Shown: positions 23,310 to 35,154 of the stretch, one piece after another
Numbering within the stretch: position 1 is the stretch's first letter
How the letters are laid out: every line of letters begins with the position of its first letter
Assembly (NCBI GenBank): GCA_009760855.2
Contig: WPIO01000002.1
Location: forward strand, 12,370,501-12,434,500
Direction of reading: 5' to 3'
Length of the DNA stretch: 64,000 nt
Origin: Cristatella mucedo
Lineage: Eukaryota > Bryozoa > Phylactolaemata > Cristatellidae
Notes under the pieces: model-generated
What the model was told of the DNA's origin: nothing
What the model saw: the letters and a program-made list of their open reading frames with translations, nothing else
Databases searched by the model: none
Translations under genes and position numbers: made by a program

Positions 23310-25145
23310 CTCATGGCCCGCGACCCTGAGTAAACTGTGGGCCTACACAGTCTCCAATGAAAGCAAAGCGGAACTCGGTGGTGGCTTGCTAAAGATACAA
23401 TTTGCTCTGAACTGGCCACTTTACAGTCGTCCCCTGTTTATCTCCGATAATCAGTTCCACACTCAATCGCGAAAAGCAAATTTCAGCGAAGTAGGGTTCT
23501 TTATTTATTAATCAAATATTTTCGTAGTTAGTGCATAGAAAACCTGTCCGCGAATCTCAAAATTTGGTGTTAACATTATTAGAGCCATCGAGACATGAAA
23601 TAACATCTCTTTAGTCACCACTACACTTGTATAGCAATGTAGAAGTGTGAATGAGAGAAACTGTGCTTACGCGCGCTGACACTGTGCATGCTGACTATGT
23701 GCATGCCACTAATCATATTCGCATGCTGACCCTCTGCACGTCACCCCTAACCTGTTGTATTCTTGTTTTTATTGAGCATGCTACCACTAACCATTCGATC
23801 GTGCTTTATTTGCCACACAAAAATGTAAAGTGCCGAGTTCTCTGCTGGCACTGTATCGAATGTATTAACGTAATCATTTTTATTGTTAAACAAACTTGCG
23901 TGAGGCTGAGCCAATCAATGGCCATAATAGAAAGAGGATAGGACAGTCAATCAGTGAATAGCATGCTTCAATCGGCTTGGTTTCACCGCACCTGATTTTT
24001 TTGAAAAAAGTTCTTGCTCACACACAAGGAGTGGTCGAGCGGCTGCAACTGGCGCTGAAGGATTTTTGGTGGCAATAATATATTTGTTATAGTGCCCTCA
24101 GAGAAGTCAATCTCTTTCTGGGCACTTTGCATTTGCTGGAAAGGAAGCGCTCGAACACATAGGTCTACAGTCCATACGTATGGTAATTTTAATTTTTAAT
24201 TGTTGTACAGGGGTGTATAATTGACTCATACAATCAAACGCACACTGTATCATTTTCACTATCTCGACCAACTCTTTAATGATATATTTGAAAAACCGCA
24301 ATAGAGGGACGCCACGAAAGTCGAAGCTCGAAGTGGTGAGGGACGAATTCTGTATACAAGCTCTCGCCTGCAGTCTCGCAGCAGCCATTTCCTGCTCTTC
24401 CGAGCCTCTCCTTTATAGCGGTCCTCGTATACAGTGAAAGTAGGACATTTGAATACAGACCGGTGGTCTGACTGAAAGAACGGAAAGAGTCTTTTACAGC
24501 CATAGTCACACCCCCTCCATGACTCTGACGGCACTCTTTTGGGCCCCTCCCTATTGGTCGGCCCAGAATCAGAGGAGTGGCGATGAGATTGTATAAAGGG
24601 GACGATCGCATTCCTCGAGGCGTTAATGAGATACAGTCGAACCTCTCTGTAAGTCTCCATTTGATGATTTTCTACAATTGTGTGTAGGTTTGCATACCAA
24701 TTGTAGTCATGTGACCAACCGCGGTTTTGGGGATGTGTGATCGGAACAAAACAGCCAGTTTCATCGCATTCAGTGTGGCTCCCATGAAAAAAAAACATGC
24801 TTATCAACGACCAGGTAAAAATTTTAACCCACTAATAAGAGTTCTTTAATTAGTAAGTATATCACAGTCATTGAAGTCACACTGAAATTTAGTCCGTTTA
24901 TCATTTATAGTGCTCCTATGGTAGTAGAGTAAAACTAAGTGTCCTGCCACAAATTAGGCGATAATTTGCTAATTTGCATACGTAGCTGCAACATGCACTC
25001 TTACAATTGAAATTTAGCATGCTTTGATGTGATTGCAGTTGTTTGGCGCAAGACATGCACAGTCTTCTTCATGGGGCTGTGGTTTCCGCCCGCCATTGTG
25101 GATCGACGAGTTTTTAGCAATCAATTGCGAACAAAAAAAGAGCAA
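23310..25145. other. Intergenic stretch with a LINE 3' end
   Basis: No gene recognised. The minus-strand LINE tail is at 24072-24170. A 182-codon minus-strand frame at 24259-24807 resembles nothing known to me. A pogo/Tigger-like terminus, CAGTCGAACCTCTCTGTAAG, preceded by TA lies at about 24631, without a visible partner. Confidence 0.5.
24072..24170 (-). mobile_element. LINE 3' end
   Basis: Minus strand: AAAGTGCCCAGAAAGAGATTGACTTCTCTGAGGGCAC, then TATAACAAATATATTATT. It is 5'-truncated to little more than the tail hairpin. Confidence 0.75.
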
Positions 25146-25150
25146 TGTGA

Positions 25151-25408
25151 GCAGAATATAAGCGTACCGATCGCAGACAGCAACAAGAAAAACATGCAAC
25201 AAAGGAAGTCACTCTGAGCCGCACTGCCGAAACTCAACAGGAACGCCGCATACGACAAACTCTACAAAAGGAAGAGTCTGGAGAAGCCCGGGAGCTTCGT
25301 GCTGTCAAAGCTCAGGCGAACGCCTCACTTATGAAAAGCTCGAAACAGAAAGAGGCTGAAGATAAGGTTCGTGCACTTCGCGTCTCAGGATTCCTTACCC
25401 GACAGTAG
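25151..25408 (+). other. Unidentified charged open frame (85 codons)
   Basis: The frame is open from just after a TGA to a TAG with no early Met. It is very rich in Arg, Lys, Glu and Gln (for example ETQQERRIRQTLQKEESGEA). Such charged, helix-prone stretches occur near the N-termini of some mobile-element proteins and in host coiled coils. I cannot assign it. It ends about 130 bp before a SINE. Confidence 0.3.
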
Positions 25409-25539
25409 GCCGGGCTCACCAGCCAGGCTAGGTTTTCCAGAAGGTCAACGGACACTCGGAACCTCGTTATAGTACAACGCAGAAATTTCCCATGATTTTT
25501 CAAGCACATAAGCTTTTGCATATACATACAGTAAAACAA

Positions 25540-25711
25540 ATACTAGCTGATTTAACAGACTTTTTTGTATAGCGACAGAAAAGCCTTTGCGGCTATCACC
25601 GCCACTTGCAATGGCAATAAAGGATCGCCCACCGCAGGATTCGAACTCACAAGCTTGGGACCGAGGTCGTGAAAAGCAACCGCCTTACCTAGTGTGCCAT
25701 TAAGGCCCACC
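25540..25711 (-). mobile_element. tRNA-derived SINE, family 1
   Basis: Minus strand: A box TGGCACACTAGG, hairpin CACGACCTCGG..CCCAAGCTTGTG (arm decayed), B box GAGTTCGAATCC, 3' end GTCTGTTAAATCAGCTAGTATTT. Confidence 0.9.
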
Positions 25712-25814
25712 ATAGTAAGAGCGAGAACCTGTCACCTCTCATGAAGAGCTTTGCCAGCGAACAAATGATTCAAGCAACGATCTCTCGTGTTTTGGTTAAA
25801 GGCAACAACAATAA

Positions 25815-26570
25815 TATAATAACAATAGCTATAGCGCCCTCAGAGAACTCCGTCTCTTTCTAAGTCTCTTTCTAGGCACTTTACACTTTCTGCAAAGGAA
25901 GCATGATCACATGGTTAGTAATAGCATGCTCAATGACAGCAAGCACGATATGGTTAGAGGTGACATCAACAGGATCAGTATGCAGATATGGTTACTAGCA
26001 GCATGCATAGTTTCAGCACACATGAGCACACAAAGGACGAATCACGTGGACCAAGAAAATTCGGTGATAAATAGATGCGTTTTAATTTCCTTTTAAATGT
26101 GGTCAAGTCAGGGAATGTCATGACGCCAGTCGGGAGTGAGTTCCAGGCTTTTGAAGCATGCAAACTGAAGGCACGGTCTCCAAAGGATTTGAGGTTCGCA
26201 CGAAGTATAGGTAAATGATTAGATTCCGAAAAGCGAGTACTACGATGCTTAGCCTGGTGGAGGAGTTGATCTGATAGATCGGCTGGAGCTAAAGAATATT
26301 GAGACCTAAAAGTAAGTGACAGAACCTTGAAGTCGATGTGTTGCTCGACTGGGAGCCAGTGCATGTCAGCGAGTAGTGGTGTGATGCGGCAACTTCGACG
26401 CTCAAGACAGACACCTAGCTGCAGAGCTTTGCACCAGCTGTAAGCGCCTGATTTCGCGAAACCCGGTAGGCAAGCAAGCAGTGAGTTACAGAAGTCAAGA
26501 CGCGATGTCACAAACGCATGGACTAATTTAGATGTCGTATCTCTTTGTAAACAGGCTAAGATCAAGAGCT
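25815..26570 (-). mobile_element. LINE (L2/CR1-type) 3' fragment with ORF2 C-terminus
   Basis: The minus-strand frame 26565-25975 encodes the ORF2 C-terminal part collinear with 51330-51830: KLVHAFVTSRLDFCNSLLA, ITPLLADMHWLPVEQHIDFK, KAWNSLP, DLTTFKRKLK. It is followed by the 3' UTR and a tail hairpin at about 25835-25895 (with a small duplication of tctctttcta) and (ATT)-like sequence. It is truncated 5' at the RT domain. Confidence 0.88.
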
Positions 26571-26579
26571 ATTTAGCTT

Positions 26580-28915
26580 TGGGTGAGGCTCGGGCCCTCT
26601 ATCGCAAATGAGACTGCTCAGTCATTAACCCTGTTCTTGACACCGTATTAGCCAGCTGAGTTTCGACAAAGTATCACGCGAGAAATTTAAACGATTGGCT
26701 GAGCTTCGGAGAGTATCCACTTTCGACACGCCCACTTATTCTCAAGATTGAATTGAAACATTTTTAATCGCCTTTAGTTTAGAGGCGAAAAGAAGCAAGC
26801 GAGAGGTGACCATGTGCAAGAGCAGACGCGATCGCCGTTTCGCTTTCGGATCTGGGCCCGCTTCACGGTCAGAAATAGCTTACATGTTCAGCATTCTTCG
26901 GCTTGAGTAAGTAGCCAGGGGCGTCGCAGACGGACACCTTGCAGCTGACCTGAACTGATTCTCGAATTAAAAGTGCCACGCATAATTATATCCGTTACAT
27001 TTTCGTTTTACCTGCGTTCTATTTACAATAATGATTAATTGGTGCATACACCTCCATCATTGTGCTGAGAAAGTCAGTTGGACGCAATAGGAAGGCACTG
27101 CCGAATCTGCACCAGCTTTGCTCTGTCCTAGCAGACAGCTAAGCAACCAAAAGAGCTACTGATGAAGATGTGAGCTCTCTTACTAGCTGCTGTGCTGTGC
27201 GCCTTCTGCATTTACGTGCGTATATAGGCATCATTTTTGACTTGCTAGCCACGCTTCGAGGTTCCAACTTCACCGATACTAATCACGAGTCGACAACGAC
27301 TACGCCACGAACGCTGTACTTGTGGGAAGGGGCTCAAGTTCAATACCTGCTACGATGCGTTCGAAGCACTTGGTATAGGAAGTTTCGAATAATTGCAGAG
27401 GACCATTGGTGTAATTGTGTGCTAATCCAGTTGCTTGTAAATATATTGGTAAGCAATGTACCTGAAGCTTGCTTTTCGATCTGGAAAAGGACTGCAACTG
27501 TTCGAGAAATTGGATGCCTGAGAGCTGAATTGGCTGCTTGTCCTACAAAATACTGGACGACCATGGAAATTTCCTCTGAAATTGGCGAATTAATAGCAGT
27601 GCTAAATCGAACATAAGCAAATTGCAAATCAGCTCGGTACGTAACTTGATTGGCTTGGAGGGAATAATTATTCGAAATAGCTTGAGGAATAATACTCACA
27701 GCTGCTAAGCATTTGACTGATTTGTCGTGCTTGTTTATTGAGAGCGTCAGGTTCTGGGTGCTGAAGCAGGACGCTTGGAACGATGGTTAGCGGCAGCGAT
27801 ATCCGAGCTAAAATCTAACGATAGCCTACAGTCTAGTACGAGTAATGTTGAGATTAATAAAAATTGGAAACATAAGCGAGCTGGCAGCTGGAATTGGCGT
27901 AATATGATTAATTTAGAAGATGCCAAGGGCGATAAGGAGACCAGCGAAGCACAGGTGCAAGCCACGGCTGAAGTCCATACGGTGAAATCGGGACAGACAA
28001 GCTATATACTGCTGGGAAGTCAGAGCTATTTACTTTAGACGAGAACGTGTAACTGACTGCTGGCGATGGGCATGCTTCAGTTACCTTAGCCTTGACATAA
28101 GTAAGATGTGATGAACGAAGCGATTGTTCTTCGTGTCCCGGTAACTGCAACTGGAGAGCCTGTGCCTGTTTTTATTTGATCGGAGACTGCGACTGCACAT
28201 CTTGCTGATGTGACGGACTACTGCCATGAAGACGGCCAACCTATTTCACAAATCCGCTGTCTATTGGTGTCTGCACAGCGAGTCGTTGGATAGTGGACAG
28301 CCGGCAGTATCTGGTCCATGAGGAACCGTGTTTTGACCGTGTTCACTCGATCGACAATGACCTAATGTCATAAGCCAAAACTTCGACTAATTGTACGGTT
28401 CATATTTCATTAGCTTGAATCAAGCGAATAAAATATCAAGTATATAAAACTCGTACAAAGAGGAGTCACTAAGTGGCTTCATGACTCGCCCTTGCGTTTT
28501 GCTGACTTTATGAGCATCTTCCTTTTCGCGTCATGACGTATTCTTGGCATCCTCTGTGGTTGTGTCAGTGAGATTTCATCAACATGGTGAACGCAATGCC
28601 GTGATCTTCGCGCCTCCAAAAGTCAAGTAACATTGTACGGTTACGACTATGCCTATGCTGCAGCTTTGCTGAATAGGTGTGTCGTAAAAGCAAATGAATT
28701 GAACCTCTTACTATCTGACTCCAATTTTCGGTAATTCGAATATTCGCTGAGTTTCGAACTCTGCCAATGGGTGTGTCCTCACCTAAAATCTGCCGGATGT
28801 TGCCCACTATATCCTAGAGAAATTCAAACTGAATATAAGGCAGCCATGACTGGATCGACGAGAGTCATGAGACGACACCAGGGATGAACCAGTTAATTAT
28901 CAGCCGCACTCGCTA
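26580..28915. other. Intergenic stretch, no gene recognised
   Basis: It contains a 148-codon plus-strand frame (27170-27616) and several shorter frames on both strands. None matches a family I know, and none has convincing splice context. Confidence 0.4.
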
Positions 28916-28921
28916 AAAAAA

Positions 28922-29092
28922 ATACTTGCTGATTAAACAGCCTCTTTTTGTATAGCGACAGAAGAGCCTTTACGGCTATCACCACCGCTTGCAGTGGCGA
29001 TAAAGAATCGCCCACCGCAGGAATCGAACCCACGACCTCGGGACTAAGGTAGCGAAGGCAACGGCCTTACCTAGTGTGCCATCGCGGCTCAC
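28922..29092 (-). mobile_element. tRNA-derived SINE, family 1
   Basis: Minus strand: GTGAGCCGCGATGGCACACTAGG (5' end and A box), B box GGTTCGATTCC, ATTCTTTATCGCCACTGCAAGCGG and the family 3' end. An A-rich run lies at its 3' border. Confidence 0.9.
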
Positions 29093-30300
29093 TACTCGCT
29101 AGTGCAACGGTGCATCCGAGTTGGCTCCTGGCTCTTTGTATTGCGTACAGTAATCGTGTCGTTGTTCAGAGGTCATTTCAGGTATACTTTGAGATACTAC
29201 TGAATCTAACGGCGCTTGCAATGCGTGTGGTTTTATGGTTTATTGCGGGTCTATGGCGGCTTTATTGGTTTATGGGTTATATGGGATTATGGTTAAATGA
29301 TTTAATGTTTTACAAGTGAGTCACTGCCGGGTTAGGAGCAGGCAGTGGGAAACAGGACGGTGAGAAGAGCGGCAGTGCGATGTAACGCTGCCAGCGTTGA
29401 CGAAATATACCAGTGTTGGAGCCTCTCTCGGTGTCTGCACTTTGTCGTTTGTGTACCGGCGCGTGCTTGGTGTTAAAGGTGCAGCTTACAATGTGCTCAG
29501 CCCGGCGAGTGCCGGAGGCCCTTAGAAGTAGCTTCTGAAAATGCCAGCGTTCAGAAAACCCACTGAAGCCCGGTCCGAAACAGTGACGCTTATCGATGAT
29601 GAAGACATGACGATTATAACGATAGCTGCTCTGCAAAAACCCCAGAAGTCTATAAAATTTGATAATGTTAGCTTTCTTCAGTTATTCCGGCCGAGAATGT
29701 CCTTGATTCAAGGCTGGGCAGTGAAGTTGTATACTACATGTGCCAGATGCTGTAGCAGGTCCTAACCTTTGAGTCTGACCCGCGAGTTGCCACAACTTTG
29801 GACAGCAACTGGCTTAAATGGCGCGTTCGCTAGTCGCCTTCTGCGTTTGTTCTTCATTTTTTCCAACAAGCTTATGCGTGTGAAGAGTCACGGGAAATTC
29901 CAGTGTCGCGCTCAAATGCCGGCCCAAGTGTGCTGACCTAGTGGTAACGCCAGCTTAGTGGGTGAGCCCGGCATACCGTCGGGCAAGGACTCAATACCAC
30001 GACCTAGGTTGCTGAAATGCTCGAATCTTACCTCCAGTCTTTCTCGATTGTGACCCTTTCAGAAGTGAAGCGTTCGCTGAGCAGTAACACAGCACGAAAA
30101 TCCCCAACTTCTTTAGTCTCTTCCTTTTGTAGAGATTGTCGCAAGCGACGTTTCAGCTAAGTTTCGACAGAGTAGCACTGAATGGCCTCCTTAGTTGCAT
30201 TTTTTCTCATTATTTTCTCCGAAAGGTACGCTTTTATTGCGCTTATATTATATTTTAGTAATAGTAATATTAACAGTAATAGTAATATTAATAGTAATAA

Positions 30301-30464
30301 TATTAGCCGATTTAACAGCCTCGTTGAATAGCGGCAGACGAGTCTTAACGACTATCAACAACCGCTTGCTGTTGGCAATAAGAAATTTCCCACTGCAGGA
30401 TTCGAACGCACGCCTTGGTTGTGAAGAGCGAGCACTTTACCACCTGGGCTACCACGGTCATCAC
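30301..30464 (-). mobile_element. tRNA-derived SINE, family 1, diverged
   Basis: Minus strand: GTAGCCCAGGTGGTAAAG (A-box region), GCGTTCGAATCC (B box), TTGCCAACAGCAAGCGG and GAGGCTGTTAAATCGGC. The central hairpin is largely lost. Confidence 0.75.
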
Positions 30465-31629
30465 TTCAGGTGACAGCAAAGGGGGTCGCCGTGCAAAGGG
30501 TGCGAGCGGCTGGAATGCCATGGCCAACCTTTGAAAGCATCTTTGAAGTTCGTGGGCCTGTGAAGTTATAGCATGTCAGTGTTCAATTTCAACTATGCCA
30601 GTGCATGTTGCAGCTACATATGCAAATTAATAAATTGTCTCCATTTTTTTTACAAATATCATTGACGTACCGGCATAGAGAAGTACATCATGAAGGACTC
30701 AGCGTAAACGTGACGTCGGTGAATATGGCAGACTACTAGGTTAATAAAAAACCTAACTCATTATAGGGATAGATCTGTAGGTTCATCAAAATTACGCTAA
30801 TTTATTGAATTTTTTTCATCGGTTAGTAAATATTTTTTCGTAACTACTTATGTCTCAGAACTATAGAAACTGACCATTATTTTCTATAAACTTTGCTTGT
30901 ATGAAAAAGAACCAAATTGACTTGAATATAATATATTTCCGTCATGAAAGCTAATAAATCCGAGTTGTGTGGTTCGAATTTAATCAGAAAGAACACGAAT
31001 TTAATCAAAACTAACATGCGTTCACGCCGAAGTCATGCAAACATGGCCACTCGAAAGGGTTCCGAAATAAGATGCTCTAAATTTAATACAATGGGATATA
31101 CCAGGCGTAAATTATTTTTATTTCCCCTATATGCAATCGCTAAGATTAGGCAACTCTTATTTAATGATCTCTGGCGTCCAACCGCTCTGTTTTTTCGATT
31201 AAATTGACGTCATTTGCAAGAAATGCTGTTGGTTCTTGGCTTTCTAAGCTCCTACGCTAAAATAGTTGGTATAGTGAGCGCCATTCCACCGGTCATTTTA
31301 TGTCCCATCGACTAGAGGTCAAGGTTGAGTATCTCACTTCAAGTCTTATGGGCATCCCGGCGCACGAGTATATCTGGCGACGATGTGTCCTTAATAGGTC
31401 CAGGTTATGAAGGACGCAGGAGGACAGCAACCATCCTCCCGAAGCCGAGCTCGGCCGCTCAACCCACTAGCCAAACGCCTGTTGGCTGCCACCCAGTCCC
31501 AGGTAGCCGACTTGTAACTAAGTTAAGATCTTATCTCAATCGGGGAAACTCGAGAACATTGATGCCTGCGGTCAACAATCATCCAATGAGCCTCTAAAGT
31601 ACAGGGCACCCGAGGCATCGGTGCTTACT

Positions 31630-32010
31630 TAGTCCACTTCTTTTCACAATTCGGGCTCCTCCCTCTTGCCGATGTAATCGCCAAGCACAATCTGGGCTTT
31701 CATTTCTACGAAGATGACGCACAGCTGTATCTGTGCTTTGATCCCTTCCTGCCCTCTAGCAGGTCAAACGAAAAACTCCCTTGCTATGTGCGTTGCTGAC
31801 ATCCGAACTTTGGTAGCAGCAAGCTATCTCAAATCGAATGACTCTAAAACTGACTCACTAGTGATGGGCAAACCAAGTGTAGCTCCAAAATTGAAAAACA
31901 TGTCCCTCTGAATGGCCTCAGCCAGAGTATATCATGTAGCATCTTCATGCAATCTGAGTGTCCTTTTCCAAAGTAACTAGACAAACACATCAGCTCCACA
32001 GCCAAGTTTT
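31630..32010 (+). mobile_element. LINE RT fragment (central)
   Basis: The sequence is collinear with 50915-51290 of the long LINE: LADVIAKHNLGFHFYEDDAQLYLCFDP, then MGKPSVAPKLKN and SDLS-type sequence. The catalytic YADD is YEDD here, and frames are broken. The fragment stops at about 32010 in the HISSTAKF region. A LINE tail (32320-32405) follows after about 300 bp of unrelated sequence. Confidence 0.8.
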
Positions 32011-32043
32011 CTACCTTTCGTTTTAAGAACTCGGTCGTCTTGA

Positions 32044-32265
32044 GACGCGCGGGTTATTGAGATCCGCGACGTCGCCAATCACTTCGATGCCGACGACGGC
32101 AACCAGCTTTGCTTATCGCCGACATGCTCTAATCAGGCTCGCGCCGGTTGCACAACTGAACTCCTTACTCGCAAACATCAACTTGATTTGATTGAGGTCC
32201 TGCATGTCGGCCGTCTTTCACAAGCAGAGCGAGAGCTATCTGACCTCCTCGTGAGTGAGGCTTAA
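32044..32265 (+). other. Unidentified open frame between two LINE pieces
   Basis: Seventy-three codons are open from a TGA at 32041 to a TAA at 32263, without an in-frame Met. The translation has a hydrophilic, protein-like composition (DVANHFDADDGNQLC, ELLTRKHQLDLIEVLHVG, LSQAERELSDLL). It is followed by CTCCTCGTGAGTGAG, a good splice-donor match at 32251, with candidate AG acceptors just upstream. It lies where the LINE C-terminal sequence should be, so it is either an insertion or sequence carried by a different element. Family not recognised. Confidence 0.3.
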
Positions 32266-32319
32266 CGATTAGTAAAAAATCAAGGACTTTTCGCAGTTGA
32301 TCTACCACTAGCCATTTGA

Positions 32320-32405
32320 CAGTGTTTCCTTTGCAGCAAATGTAAAGTGCCTAGAAAGAGATTGAGTTCTCTGAGGGCGCTATTATAAATTTATTATTAG
32401 TTTTA
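32320..32405 (+). mobile_element. LINE 3' end
   Basis: CTAGCCATTTGACAGTGTTTCC, then GCAAATGTAAAGTGCCTAGAAAGAGATTGAGTTCTCTGAGGGCGC and TTATTATTAG. It is probably the end of the same disrupted copy as 31630-32010. Confidence 0.85.
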
Positions 32406-32839
32406 TCATTATCATTATTATTGACGATGCGGTAGCGAGGCCGTCGTCTAGCGATCCTCGCATATCCATCTGATGATAAAAGTCGGCGTCCGTCTCCGAC
32501 CGAAGGACGGCACACAATACAGTCGGTCCAATCCAAGGCAGACAATGCCTTGTCAGACTGGTGCGCGTAGCGAAATTCTCGCAAAGCCAGAAAGACCTCC
32601 TTAAATCCTCCAGCACTACGCAGCCGCCGATTCGCTTGACGCTCCACTTTCTTTCCGGCATACGCTAAGTGTCGAGGAAGAGATACAGGTTGCTGTGCAT
32701 GCTCTTTTGAAATATCGTTTCGTCGGCTGACGACGCACGGGCCAATGCGCAGGCAGAAAAGTAGCGATAAAAGCACGAGCAAACCGGTAGCGACGCGAAC
32801 CAGTTCGCGGCACCGCGCATCGCTAAAACTAAAAATAAA

Positions 32840-33008
32840 TACTACCTGATTTAACGGCCTTTTTGTGTAGCGACAGAAGAGCCTTTACGGCTATCACTGC
32901 CGCTTTCAGCGGCAATAGGGGATCGCCCACCGCAGGATTCGAACCCACATCCTCGGGTCCGAGGTCGTGAAATGCAACCGCCTTACCTAGTGTGCCATCG
33001 CGGCTCAC
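32840..33008 (-). mobile_element. tRNA-derived SINE, family 1
   Basis: Minus strand: GTGAGCCGCGATGGCACACTAGG, hairpin CACGACCTCGG/CCGAGGATGTG, B box GGTTCGAATCC, ATCCCCTATTGCCGCTGAAAGCGGC and the family 3' end. Confidence 0.92.
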
Positions 33009-33240
33009 CTATTTTCGCTGCGTTAACGCAGCCTGGGACCGAGTGCTGAGCCCGCTGCAGCCGGAGGCTGGTTGCCGGTAACCGCTTCCGCTACCGACCA
33101 CTGCTACGCGGTACGCTCGATGCCGCACAGATGCACTCGCTCTGGGTGGAGCGGCGCTCCGAACGACCGCCCGACTAAAGCTCGACGAAGTGTTTCTCAC
33201 AGCATTCTTTCCCTCGCTGTTAAGCAAGCGGAGCGGAGCT

Positions 33241-33447
33241 ATGACGTCAGATGAGGATCGGATCTGCGCGGTCTGCGGGCGGAGTTCAACGGCCACCAGA
33301 GCGGAGACAGAGCTCAGTGCCGCGGCCAAGCAGACGATCCCAGCGGAAATCGTCGGCCCGACGCAAGGCAGTCGTAAGAAAACGCCCCCGAGGACGATAG
33401 CGCAGCTAGGCGGGTGTGACGGAGAGGAGGTAAACTCTCAGACATAA
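33241..33447 (+). CDS. Hypothetical small ORF or first exon in a CpG-rich block
   Basis: ATG at 33241 opens 68 codons to a TAA at 33445. The start reads MTSDEDRICAVCGRSS. It has one CxxC pair (possible half of a zinc site), then Ala/Thr-rich and basic segments (RKKTPPR). A donor-like GAGGAGGTAAAC at about 33425-33436 would cut the frame near CDGEE, so it may be a first exon. An upstream in-frame ATG at 33190 exists. The surrounding 33.05-33.45 kb is unusually CpG-rich for the window, like a promoter island. The ICAVCG string recalls the start of nuclear-receptor zinc modules, but the rest does not follow. Function unknown. Confidence 0.3.
   Translation: MTSDEDRICAVCGRSSTATRAETELSAAAKQTIPAEIVGPTQGSRKKTPPRTIAQLGGCDGEEVNSQT
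33242..33249. promoter_or_regulatory. CRE palindrome TGACGTCA
   Basis: A full consensus CRE/ATF site overlaps the ATG of the small ORF above and sits in a CpG-rich block. CREB/ATF factors bind this palindrome. One 8-mer is expected by chance about once per 65 kb, so its position in the CpG block is the only support. Confidence 0.35.
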
Positions 33448-33459
33448 AAATGACTCGGG

Positions 33460-35150
33460 CTGCGAGCCGATGCTCGTCGTTCGTCGCTGCATCCGTTTAG
33501 TCTCGCAAAAATTTCCGGGTCGACATGTCTCTTCACTAAGACTTCGACTAGAGACGTTTTTAATATGGCGGTGCTTTAGGTATTTTCTGTGCCTGTGTGC
33601 TTTGAATTTTTCTTCAAATTCCAAAAGTTAAACTTCCTGTACCGCAGCACTGCCGTGTTATGAACTACCTCTAATGCGTAACTGGTCTTTGATGTACTGC
33701 AAATCAGTACGTAGACTTAGACGGGAGGATCTTGGCAGCTAAGCAGCAATAAAATCAGTAGGTAGCGTAGTAAATGGAAGAAAGGCATCGTGTGCGGGCC
33801 ATTTAAGGCTATTGCTGCATCTTTCACAGCCGCCGAACAGTCCTCTCCAAACGACCGATGGCCGCTCAAGGCCATGCATCCTATCGTAGCGACGCGCATT
33901 ATTAAAGCTTAGAAGAGCCTTGGTCTCAATGCGAGTGCATTTCCAGATTTATTTTTAACTGAATTTTAATCTAGCTAGTAATAAATAATGAAATAAACCG
34001 CGGCAGCTCTAACCTAAAGGAGCGGTTGCGAAAATATGACGACATGGCTCTTTGATTTAAAGCCCTCGCAATAAACGGAAAAATAAGCGTGAGTTCAATC
34101 AAAACACGGACGTACCTTCGTATTAGAAATTGAGCCACTGTCACAAGCCTGGTCACTATGGATCGTGCATCCTTGGAAGTAAATAGAAAATTTTATATTA
34201 ACCTCGATTCAGGCGAAGGAAACAGCACGACTCCAAATTAATAAGCCTTAGAAGGGCGCGATACCAGCCAGCGGCGTGACTTTCATGCTACGCTAAATTT
34301 GATTACCTTTTCAAATTCTAGTCATCACTGTGTTACAAACTTCGGCCCCTTTTATAAAAATGTATAGTTAGACCTCTACGATAATACTATTAGATGCCGG
34401 TCTTGGTACACGCATTATTGCGAACTTGGCAAGTTCTGAGGATATTCGCATATGGGGCATGCTTGTTACCTACGCACGCACGAGGTTTCTCATTACCTAT
34501 AAAATAAAATAAACGTTCCTCACGACACAACCAAATTACAGAACTTACCCAAATCCCAAATCTAGTATTCGTTCAGACAGCTTTTTACCTTTCAAATAAC
34601 GATTATTTTGAGGATTGGTGCTCAGGTAACCAACGGGACATCAACCAACCGTGGACGAAGGTCTGAAATCAGTAGAAACACCTACGGATCGAACCCCGGT
34701 CTGGAGAAGTCAAAACAATTTAACGGCTAAGGTAAGCGTTAACAAGGTCTGATTGCAAACGATTTCCCAACATTGAAGTTACACAGTCCCCTTTACTTCA
34801 TGATAAAATTTCAGAGCCCCTACACCTATCTTACTAGGCCAGCCCTCCTAAATGAGGTTTTTGCGAAATACTATGGGCGATAATAAAAAATTAACTAAAT
34901 AATTCTCAGCAGTTGAGTTAATATTAAATACTAAACTCTTAATAGTATGGATAGGCTTGATATAGTGCCACCGATTCTCGACTATCTTCGCTAAAGTCAT
35001 CCTTTCGATGGAGTAAATTCTTTTCCTCGTCAAAGGCCACTACGTCTGTTTCTTAGAGCATTTGCCGAGTGCTCCTGATTTTTCCTCTGCGCCCTAATGC
35101 ACGCAAACACGATGCGTGTTATCGCTATTCAATTGACACGCTTTATCTGC
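33460..35150. other. Intergenic stretch, no gene recognised
   Basis: AT-rich sequence with short frames only. A terminus-like TAGTTAGACCTCTACGATAATAC at about 34367 is vaguely Tigger-like but lacks a partner. Confidence 0.5.
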
Positions 35151-35154
35151 AGAA

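Noticed and set aside
24631-24660. Pogo/Tigger-type transposon end
   Set aside because: CAGTCGAACCTCTCTGTAAG after TA fits such ends, but no inverted partner or transposase was found nearby.
24259-24807. 182-codon minus-strand ORF
   Set aside because: Longest unassigned frame, but no recognisable motif, a long overlapping frame in another phase and no splice context. A chance frame or old repeat cannot be excluded, so it is not called a gene.
27170-27616. 148-codon plus-strand ORF
   Set aside because: No family pattern seen, mixed low-information composition, and overlapping frames on the other strand.
33241-33300. Nuclear receptor DNA-binding domain start (ICAVCG)
   Set aside because: Only the first zinc pair-like string fits; the expected second Cys pair and P-box are absent in the following sequence.
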